Shown here: in pieces, positions 1 to 5,967 of the stretch
Layout: every line of letters begins with the position of its first letter
Position numbering within the stretch: the first letter of the stretch is position 1
NCBI GenBank assembly: GCA_025964055.1
Contig: JAOPZP010000266.1
Location: forward strand, 1 to 5,967
Origin: Conexibacter sp.
GTDB taxonomy: Bacteria > Actinomycetota > Thermoleophilia > Solirubrobacterales > Solirubrobacteraceae
Length of the DNA: 5,967 bases
Direction: 5' to 3'
Notes under the pieces: generated by a model
What the model saw: the letters and a program-made list of their open reading frames with translations, nothing else
Database searches by the model: none
What the model was told of the DNA's origin: nothing
Made by a program: the position numbers and the translations under genes

Positions 1-1312
1 GCGAGCGCCGGGTCGGGCGCGCGGCGCCGGTGGCGTGCAGCAGCGCGGGCCGCGCGACCAGCCAGCCGAGGGCGAAGACGAGCAGGATCGCGACGAACGC
101 GACCACCGGCCCGGCGCCCACCTTCAGCGCGTCCGGCGGCACGGGCGCCCCGGGCGCCACGGCGATCAGCCCCACCCCGGCCAGGACCACGGCGAACAGG
201 CAGGCCAGCAGGAACGGCACCGCGCCCGACAGCGCCCAGACGCCCCAGGCGCCCAGCGGCTCGTGGCGGCGGCGCAGGCGCGCGAGCGCGTCGATGCCCA
301 TGAGCAGCGGCGGCAGCAGCAGCGCGCCGACCAGCAGCCGCACCGACCAGCTGGGCAGGACCTTGCCGCGCAGGACGAGGACGTCCTTGGGCGGCGCCGC
401 GAGGTCGCGGAAGTTGTCCAGCGCGTAGAGGACCCGCAGCGCGGCGCGCCCGAAGGGCACCATGCGCCGCACGTTCAGCGGCGCGTCGGCGGCGGGCGGG
501 CGCTCCCCGCTGGCCGACAGCAGCACGGCCGGCTGGCCGGCCCGCAGGAACGGGCCCTGCTCGGAGATCGTGACCGGGACGGCCAGCCGCAGCCACTGGG
601 TCAGCGCGCGCGGCGCGCCCGCATCGGTGCCCAGCTCGGCGCGCACCGCGGCCTGCATGGTGCGCTGCAGCTGTAGCGGCGCCTGGCCGACGTCGTCGGA
701 CGTCGCCACCACCATCGGCCGGCGCGTGTGCGCGCCGGCGACGTCGCCGATGACCAGGATCGCGTCGGCGCGGGCCGCCAGGCGGCGCGCCTCCTCGCTC
801 GCGCCGGCGAACCCGCCGCTGCCGCCCGAGGTGGAGATGAAGGTGATGGTGCGGCGCAGGCGCCCGTCGGCCGCCACGCGCGCGAGCTCCAGCAGCGCGG
901 CCGTCGCCGACAGCTCGGCCTTGGCGCCGTGGCCGGCGGCGTCGCGGTGGGCGACGACGACGATCCCCGGTCCCGGGATCCCCGGGCGCGTGGCGACGAC
1001 GTCGACCAGGTCGCGCCGGCCGTCGATCGTGTCGCCGGTGAAGCGGTGCTCCTCGACGGTCCCCGGCACGGTCTTGCGCAGCTGCGCGGCGATCTCGCCG
1101 GCCAGCCGGGTGTCGGCCGCGCTGCCCGGCCGGCGGTCGGGGAAGCGACGGGCGAGGTCGTCGAGCGTCACCTGCGCCCGGATCCCGTCGAAGGCCTCCG
1201 GGTTGAGCGTCGTCCCGATCGGACGCGGACGATCCTGGAGGGAGAACGCCGCCACCAGCAGCGCGAGGAGCACGGGCACGAACGCAACGCGGTAGAGGCG
1301 CGGATCGAGCAT
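1..1312 (-). CDS. Membrane-anchored M28-fold protein, probable pseudopeptidase (3' end outside window)
   Basis: Read on the minus strand from ATG (1312 down to 1310), this frame stays open for 437 codons to the window edge. Residues 9-25 form a hydrophobic N-terminal anchor. Residues about 45-300 look like the M28 Zn-aminopeptidase fold: a strand ending in AHRD (121-124), then GAKAELSATAALLELAR (129-145), which aligns without gaps to the usual GADDNASG...LLELAR stretch. Three further hydrophobic segments follow at about 325-344, 359-385 and 402-420, so the soluble domain probably lies outside the membrane. Key M28 residues are changed: the bridging Asp is Ala132, the catalytic and metal-binding Glu pair is Gly164-Ser165, and the final His is Gln252. 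His122, Asp124 and Asp190 remain. I infer a peptidase fold that has lost activity and may act in binding or scaffolding. Fold assignment is fairly sure, function unknown. A start at this ATG is supported by the hydrophobic segment that follows; no Shine-Dalgarno is visible. Confidence 0.75.
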   Translation of the reverse strand, partial: MLDPRLYRVAFVPVLLALLVAAFSLQDRPRPIGTTLNPEAFDGIRAQVTLDDLARRFPDRRPGSAADTRLAGEIAAQLRKTVPGTVEEHRFTGDTIDGRRDLVDVVATRPGIPGPGIVVVAHRDAAGHGAKAELSATAALLELARVAADGRLRRTITFISTSGGSGGFAGASEEARRLAARADAILVIGDVAGAHTRRPMVVATSDDVGQAPLQLQRTMQAAVRAELGTDAGAPRALTQWLRLAVPVTISEQGPFLRAGQPAVLLSASGERPPAADAPLNVRRMVPFGRAALRVLYALDNFRDLAAPPKDVLVLRGKVLPSWSVRLLVGALLLPPLLMGIDALARLRRRHEPLGAWGVWALSGAVPFLLACLFAVVLAGVGLIAVAPGAPVPPDALKVGAGPVVAFVAILLVFALGWLVARPALLHATGAARPTRRS

Positions 1313-1335
1313 GCGCCTACAGTGTCTCTCACCCG
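1313..1335. promoter_or_regulatory. 23-bp divergent intergenic region with -10-like box for the response regulator
   Basis: Only 23 bp separate the starts of the divergent M28-like gene and the response regulator. On the plus strand, TACAGT at 1318-1323 fits the TANNNT -10 pattern and ends 12 bases before the ATG at 1336. Transcription would then start near 1330 and leave a very short leader without a Shine-Dalgarno. No convincing -35 is seen. Any -35 for the regulator must lie inside the M28-like gene, and any promoter for the M28-like gene must lie inside the regulator gene. No clear -10 is visible for the minus strand (GACACT is the best, weak candidate). Confidence 0.45.
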
Positions 1336-2049
<714 letters not shown>

Positions 2050-2078
2050 CTCGCCCAAGGGGCGAGCATCGCGGCTCG
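2050..2078 (+). other. Two overlapping, mutually exclusive inverted repeats between regulator and kinase genes
   Basis: Directly after the regulator stop codon, CTCGCCC (2050-2056) and GGGCGAG (2060-2066) form a perfect 7-bp stem with a 3-base loop. The right arm shares CGAGC (2063-2067) with a second possible 5-bp stem closed by GCTCG (2074-2078) with a 6-base loop. The two stems cannot form at once. No T-run follows, so this is not a classical terminator. It could slow transcription, protect an mRNA 3' end, or be chance in GC-rich DNA. Confidence 0.35.
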
Positions 2079-2096
2079 GGCGCGCCGCCAGTCAGC

Positions 2097-2102
2097 GACA
2101 AT
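2097..2102 (+). promoter_or_regulatory. Possible -10 box for the kinase-protease pair
   Basis: GACAAT matches TATAAT at four of six positions and ends 10 bases before the kinase ATG (2113). A start of transcription near 2109 would give an almost leaderless message, like the arrangement before the regulator gene. No Shine-Dalgarno lies before the ATG, which makes a dedicated promoter or leaderless start more plausible. No -35 is evident, so the kinase may equally be read through from the regulator promoter. Confidence 0.3.
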
Positions 2103-2112
2103 CCCCGCGCGC

Positions 2113-3522
2113 ATGAGATCGCTCCGCACCCGCCTGGCGCTGGCCGTGTTCGTGATCGTCCTCGGGACGCTCGCGATCGTCGGCCTGGGCGTCATGCACT
2201 CGCTGGAGAACGCGCTGCGCAACCAGGCGCTCGACGAGCTCCAGGCCGACGGCCAGCGCTCGTCGCACGCCATCGACGCGGCGATCGACCGCGGCGTGTC
2301 GGCGGGGCGCATCAACGGCCTGGTCAAGGACGCGGCCGACAGCTCCAACGCCCGCGTGACGCTGCTGGGCATGTACCGGCAGGCGGGCGACCTGCAGACC
2401 TGGTTCAAGTCCGACTCGACGCGCCAGGTCGAGATCCGCGATCTGCGCTTCGACGTCGCCACCGACGCCGGCCGGACCGGCCGGCCGGTCACCGGCGTGG
2501 AGTCCGGCGACACCGGCCGGGTCGGCGAGGCGGCGATCCCGCTGCTCTACCAGGACCCGCGCACGCACCGGCGCGTCGTCGGGACCGTCGTGGTCTTCTC
2601 CAAGCCGCTGGACGACATCACCGCCGACGTCGCCCTCGTGCGCAACCGCCTGCTGACCGCCGTGGCCGTCGGCCTCGTCCTCGCCGCGCTCGCGGCCTGG
2701 CTCGTCGCGCGGGCGCTGGGCACGCGCGTGCGGCGCCTGGAGGCCGTCGCCAGCCGCGTCGCCCAGGGCGACCTCGCCGCCCGCTTCCCGATCGACTCCA
2801 GCGACGAGCTCGGCCAGCTGGCCCGCACGCTGGAGTCCATGCGCCACCAGCTCGCCGAGCTCGACGACGCCCGCAAGCGCTTCATCGCGATCGCCTCGCA
2901 CGAGCTGCGCACGCCGCTCTTCAGCCTCGGCGGCTTCCTCGAGCTGCTCGAGGAGGAGGACCTCGACGAGGACGATCGCCGCCGCTTCGTCGCGCAGCTG
3001 CGCCAGCAGGTCGGGCGGATGGAGAAGCTCGCCACGGACCTGCTCGACCTCTCCAAGCTGGAGGCCGGGTCGCTGGAGCTGCGCAGCGAGCGCCTCGACC
3101 TGGGATCGGTCGCACGCCAGGTCGCCGGCGAGTTCAGCCCCGCGCTCAGCGGCCACGACTCCCACCTCGAGCTGCGCCTGCCGCCGCGGCCGATCGAGGT
3201 CGACGGCGACCCGGAGCGCATCGCCCAGGTCATGCGCATCCTCATCGACAACGCCATCACCCACACGCCGCCCGGCACCGACCTCGTCGTCTCGGCCTCG
3301 CGGCGCGGCGATCGGGCGCGGCTGGGAGTGGGGGACTTCGGACCGGGTATCCACCGCACCATGCTCCCGCGCATCTTCGAGCCGTTCGTGACCACCGACG
3401 ACGCCCAGGGATCCGGGCTCGGCCTCGCGATCGCCAACGAGCTCGCCGAGCGCATGAACGGCCACCTGGCCGTCGACAGCCAGCCCGGCCGCACGACGTT
3501 CACGCTGGAGCTGCCGGCATGA
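2113..3522 (+). CDS. Membrane sensor histidine kinase (HAMP-HisKA-HATPase)
   Basis: This 469-residue protein is a classical membrane-bound sensor kinase. It has a transmembrane helix at about 8-28, an extracytoplasmic sensor region at about 29-178, and a second helix at about 180-202. A HAMP linker follows at about 199-252. The dimerisation/phosphoacceptor domain carries His263 in ASHELRTP, followed by an acidic stretch at 280-288. The ATPase domain has Asn380 (N box), Asp408-Gly410-Gly412 (G1), FEPF at 422-425 (F box) and GSGLGLAI at 433-440 (G2), so it should be active. The sensor region has no family I recognise; it contains a Gly/Arg/Thr-rich segment at about 119-137 coded by GC-rich palindromic DNA. 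It should phosphorylate the upstream regulator at Asp56. Its stop codon overlaps the start of the protease gene (ATGA), implying coupled translation and a link between the sensed envelope signal and proteolysis. MprB is a comparable kinase, but the ligand here is unknown. Confidence 0.96.
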   Translation: MRSLRTRLALAVFVIVLGTLAIVGLGVMHSLENALRNQALDELQADGQRSSHAIDAAIDRGVSAGRINGLVKDAADSSNARVTLLGMYRQAGDLQTWFKSDSTRQVEIRDLRFDVATDAGRTGRPVTGVESGDTGRVGEAAIPLLYQDPRTHRRVVGTVVVFSKPLDDITADVALVRNRLLTAVAVGLVLAALAAWLVARALGTRVRRLEAVASRVAQGDLAARFPIDSSDELGQLARTLESMRHQLAELDDARKRFIAIASHELRTPLFSLGGFLELLEEEDLDEDDRRRFVAQLRQQVGRMEKLATDLLDLSKLEAGSLELRSERLDLGSVARQVAGEFSPALSGHDSHLELRLPPRPIEVDGDPERIAQVMRILIDNAITHTPPGTDLVVSASRRGDRARLGVGDFGPGIHRTMLPRIFEPFVTTDDAQGSGLGLAIANELAERMNGHLAVDSQPGRTTFTLELPA

Positions 3523-4715
3523 CCGCAGCGCGGGCGGCGCGCGCGGCCCTCGTGGGACTGGTCCTGACGCTCGGCGCGACGGCCTGCGGGCGCGACAGCA
3601 ACGGGGGCGGGACCGCCTCGACCGCGACGGCGCCCGCGGCGGGCAGCACGCAGACCGTCCAGCGCACCACGCGCGTCGAGGTCGTCAAGGCGGCCGGCGC
3701 CGCCCAGGGCTTCGACCCGCAGGGGATCTACCGGCGCGAGTCGCCGGGGGTCGTGACGATCCTGGCGATCAACAGCGGGACCGGCGCGTCGGCGCGCGGC
3801 GGGCTCGGCTCGGGCTTCGTGGTCAACGGCGACGGCGAGATCGCCACCAACGCCCACGTCGTCACGACCGGCACCGGCAAGGCGATCAAGCAGGCGCGCG
3901 AGGTGTTCGTCCGCTTCGCCGACGGCAACCAGGTCGGCGCCAAGATCCTCGGCTTCGACCCGTTCTCCGACGTGGCGCTGATCAAGGTCGACCCGCAGGG
4001 CCTGACGCTGCGGCCACTGCCGCTGGGCTCGGTCTCCGCCGTGCACGTCGGCGAGCCGGTGGCGGCGATCGGCTCGCCGTTCGGCGAGGAGCGGTCCCTG
4101 TCGGTCGGCGTGATCTCGGCGACCGACCGCTCGATCGAGTCGCTCACGGGCTTCCAGACCTCCGGCGCGCTGCAGACCGACGCGGCGATCAACAGCGGCA
4201 ACTCCGGCGGTCCGCTGCTCGACGGCCGCGGCCGCGTGCTCGGCATCAACTCCCAGATCCGGACGACGTCGGGCGAGGGCAGCGGCGTCGGCTTCGCCGT
4301 GCCGGTCGACGTCGTGCGGCGCTCGCTGGACCAGCTGCGCCGCGACGGCCACGCGCGCTACGCCTACCTCGGCGTCTCGACCCAGGGCGTCTACCCGCAG
4401 CTCGCCCAGCACTTCAAGCTCGGAACCGACCACGGCGCCTGGATCCAGGCCGTCGTGCCGGGCGGCCCGGGCGCGCAGGCGGGCCTGAAGGCCGGCACCG
4501 CGCGCCAGCGCTTCCAGGAGAGCACGTACCGCGTCGGCGGCGACGTCGTGACGACCGTGGCCGGCCGGGCGATCCGCCAGGACGCCGACCTCGCGCTGGC
4601 CATCCAGGACCACGCGCCGGGCGAGACGGTCACGATGGGGATCGTCCGCGACGGCACGCGGAGAGCGCTCAAGGTCAAGCTCGGGATGCGGCCGCTGCAG
4701 TCGCCGCGCGGATAG
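3519..4715 (+). CDS. HtrA/DegP-like trypsin-type serine protease with PDZ domain, probable lipoprotein
   Basis: This 398-residue protein is a surface protease for damaged or misfolded exported proteins. A basic start, a hydrophobic core (about 10-20) and Cys23 after ATA look like a lipoprotein signal peptide, although Ala rather than Leu sits at -3. A Ser/Thr/Ala/Gly-rich linker (about 24-50) precedes the protease domain (about 65-275). The triad is His113 in TNAHVV, Asp151 in FSDVALIKV and Ser229 in GNSGGP, so it should be active. One PDZ domain (about 280-390) has a YLGV carboxylate-binding loop (283-286). Relative to simple HtrA, about 12-15 residues are inserted between GLKAG and the DVVTTVAG strand (about 327-341). 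The ATG at 3519 overlaps the kinase stop. The frame is open upstream to 1536, but that extension is antisense-like shadow over the regulator and kinase genes, and the signal peptide fits the 3519 start. The kinase-protease pairing resembles mprB-pepD; most HtrA proteins are membrane-anchored rather than lipidated. Confidence 0.95.
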   Translation: MTAARAARAALVGLVLTLGATACGRDSNGGGTASTATAPAAGSTQTVQRTTRVEVVKAAGAAQGFDPQGIYRRESPGVVTILAINSGTGASARGGLGSGFVVNGDGEIATNAHVVTTGTGKAIKQAREVFVRFADGNQVGAKILGFDPFSDVALIKVDPQGLTLRPLPLGSVSAVHVGEPVAAIGSPFGEERSLSVGVISATDRSIESLTGFQTSGALQTDAAINSGNSGGPLLDGRGRVLGINSQIRTTSGEGSGVGFAVPVDVVRRSLDQLRRDGHARYAYLGVSTQGVYPQLAQHFKLGTDHGAWIQAVVPGGPGAQAGLKAGTARQRFQESTYRVGGDVVTTVAGRAIRQDADLALAIQDHAPGETVTMGIVRDGTRRALKVKLGMRPLQSPRG

Positions 4716-4716
4716 T

Positions 4717-4722
4717 TAGGCT
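4717..4722 (+). promoter_or_regulatory. -10-like box for the TreT-like gene, leaderless start
   Basis: TAGGCT fits TANNNT and ends six bases before the GTG at 4729, the spacing expected when transcription starts at the start codon itself. The same bases include an in-frame TAG (4717-4719), so translation cannot begin further upstream. No good -35 is seen (CTGCAG at 4695-4700 is weak). The box begins two bases after the protease stop, so this gene probably has its own promoter, with any -35 in the protease coding sequence. Confidence 0.55.
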
Positions 4723-4728
4723 CGTTCC

Positions 4729-5967
4729 GTGCTCCAGCCGGTCGCCGTCGGGTCCAAGACGCTCGCGGACTACACCCACATCGTGGGCCGCGAGCTGATC
4801 GCGGAGATCCGCGAGCTGGCCGAGCCGCTGAAGGACGCGCGCGTGGCGCACATCTCCGCGACGGCGTTCGGCGGCGGCGTGGCCGAGATCCTCTACACGC
4901 TCGTGCCGCTGATGAAGGACGTCGGCCTCGACGTGGAGTGGCAGATCCTGTACGGGCGCGAGGAGTTCTTCAACGTCACCAAGTTGATGCACAACGCGCT
5001 GCAGGGCGCGCCCGAGGACCTCAGCGACGAGCAGTGGGACATCTGGCGTCACTACAACGAGATCAACGCGGGGGAGCTGCACAACGGCTGGGACGTCGCC
5101 CTCGTGCACGACCCGCAGCCGGCCGGCCTGCTGTCGCTGGTGCCGGAGAAGGCGCGCGCCTGGGTGTGGCGGTGCCACATCGACCTCTCGACGCCCAACC
5201 CGGCGACGCTCGACCGGCTGCTGCCCTACATCCGCGACTTCCCGCAGTCGCTGTTCCACATGGAGCAGTACGTGCCCGACGGGATGCACGGCAAGGTCAA
5301 CGTCGTGCCCCCGGCGATCGACCCGCTGGCCCCCAAGAACATGGCGCTGTCGCCCGAGGACGCGGCCTACGTGTGCAACCAGTTCGGCATCGACGTCGAC
5401 CGCCCGCTGATGTGCCAGGTCTCGCGCTTCGACCCGTGGAAGGACCCGCTCGGCGTCATCGACGCCTACCGGCTGGTCAAGGAGGAGCTCCCGGCGGTGC
5501 AGCTGGCGCTGGTCGGCTCGATGGCCAGCGACGACCCCGAGGGCTGGGACTTCTACAACGCGACGGTGGCCCACGCCGACGGCGACCCCGACATCTTCAT
5601 CCTCAACAACTTCAACAACGTCGGGTCGATCGAGGTCAACGCCTTCCAGTCGCAGGCCGACGTGGTCGTGCAGAAGTCCACGCGCGAGGGGTTCGGCCTC
5701 ACGGTCACCGAGGCGCTGTGGAAGGCCCGCCCGTTCGTGGGCGGCAACGTCGGCGGGATCCCGCTGCAGGTCGAGAACGGCATCAGCGGCTATCTCGTCG
5801 ACAACCCCGAGCGCTGCGCGGCGCGCTGCCTGGACATCCTCCAGGACCCGTCTCTCGGCAAGGCCCTGGGACGGCGCGGCAAGGAGCACGTCCGCCGGCA
5901 CTTCCTCACACCGCGCTACCTGCGCGACTACCTGCAGATCTTCGGCGAGCTGCTGGGCGTCAGCGCC
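4729..5967 (+). CDS. treT: GT4 glycosyltransferase, probable trehalose synthase TreT (3' end outside window)
   Basis: The 413 codons visible up to the window edge encode a cytoplasmic GT-B fold glycosyltransferase of family GT4. It resembles TreT, which reversibly joins NDP-glucose and glucose to give trehalose. Supporting motifs are the glycine loop in TAFGGGVAEIL (45-55), EEFFNVTK and HNALQG (78-93), VHDPQP (126-131), WRCHIDLSTP (147-156), IDPLAPKN (197-204), QVSRFDPWKDP (230-240) with the sugar-nucleotide-binding Arg233 and Lys238, VNAFQ (303-307), and the EX7E pair Glu320/Glu328 in QKSTREGFGLTVTEALWK. TreT proteins are about 400-415 residues, so probably only a few codons are missing. GTG is the first possible start because TAG at 4717-4719 is in frame. 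It follows the protease gene by 13 bases but has its own likely promoter. Whether it makes or degrades trehalose, and which nucleotide sugar it prefers, cannot be read from sequence; a related GT4 enzyme with another acceptor is the main alternative. Confidence 0.85.
   Translation, partial: MLQPVAVGSKTLADYTHIVGRELIAEIRELAEPLKDARVAHISATAFGGGVAEILYTLVPLMKDVGLDVEWQILYGREEFFNVTKLMHNALQGAPEDLSDEQWDIWRHYNEINAGELHNGWDVALVHDPQPAGLLSLVPEKARAWVWRCHIDLSTPNPATLDRLLPYIRDFPQSLFHMEQYVPDGMHGKVNVVPPAIDPLAPKNMALSPEDAAYVCNQFGIDVDRPLMCQVSRFDPWKDPLGVIDAYRLVKEELPAVQLALVGSMASDDPEGWDFYNATVAHADGDPDIFILNNFNNVGSIEVNAFQSQADVVVQKSTREGFGLTVTEALWKARPFVGGNVGGIPLQVENGISGYLVDNPERCAARCLDILQDPSLGKALGRRGKEHVRRHFLTPRYLRDYLQIFGELLGVSA

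Noticed and set aside
2050..2066. Hairpin after the regulator stop as an intrinsic terminator
   Set aside because: No run of T follows the stem and the partner kinase gene starts 47 bases later, so a full terminator is unlikely.
2476..2489. Perfect 14-bp palindrome ACCGGCCGGCCGGT inside the kinase gene, in a GGCCGG-rich stretch (about 2468-2520)
   Set aside because: It lies in the sensor-domain coding sequence and is easily explained by Thr-Gly-Arg codons in very GC-rich DNA; nothing indicates a binding site.
2547..4613. 688-residue minus-strand open frame opposite the kinase and protease genes
   Set aside because: It is a GC-rich shadow of two clear genes, with Arg/Ala/Asp-rich composition and no recognisable domain.
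4675..5901. 408-residue minus-strand open frame opposite the TreT-like gene
   Set aside because: The opposite strand encodes a protein with a full set of GT4 motifs; the antisense frame is Val/Asp/Arg-rich without motifs, as expected from GC-rich codon mirroring.

Overview
The window is very GC-rich and densely coding. It carries four stretches of ordinary bacterial chromosome with no mobile element, CRISPR array, tRNA or rRNA. Three features suggest a high-GC actinobacterium: codons nearly all end in G or C, no gene has a recognisable Shine-Dalgarno sequence, and -10-like hexamers sit just upstream of start codons (leaderless or near-leaderless transcripts). The OmpR-type regulator, the HtrA variant and the TreT-like glycosyltransferase would suit Thermoleophilia/Solirubrobacterales. 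That placement is inference from general resemblance, not a search.

Layout: positions 1-1312 hold a minus-strand gene that runs off the left edge. It encodes a membrane-anchored protein with an M28 (Zn-aminopeptidase) fold in which most metal-binding and catalytic residues are replaced. It is divergent from, and only 23 bp away from, a plus-strand cluster. The cluster contains an OmpR/PhoB-type response regulator (1336-2049), a membrane sensor histidine kinase (2113-3522) and an HtrA/DegP-type trypsin-like protease with one PDZ domain and a lipoprotein-like signal peptide (3519-4715, start overlapping the kinase stop). Thirteen bases further on, a GTG-started GT4 glycosyltransferase resembling trehalose synthase TreT begins (4729) and runs to the right edge, probably lacking only its last few codons.

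How they may work together: regulator, kinase and HtrA protease in this order recall the mycobacterial mprA-mprB-pepD envelope-stress locus. The kinase would sense an envelope signal, phosphorylate the regulator at Asp56, and the regulator would control the cluster, including the surface protease that handles misfolded exported proteins. The TreT-like enzyme would make or break down trehalose, a stress protectant, but it has its own likely promoter and may be only a neighbour. The M28-like protein is the least ordinary item in the window. I found no clearly new multi-gene system.
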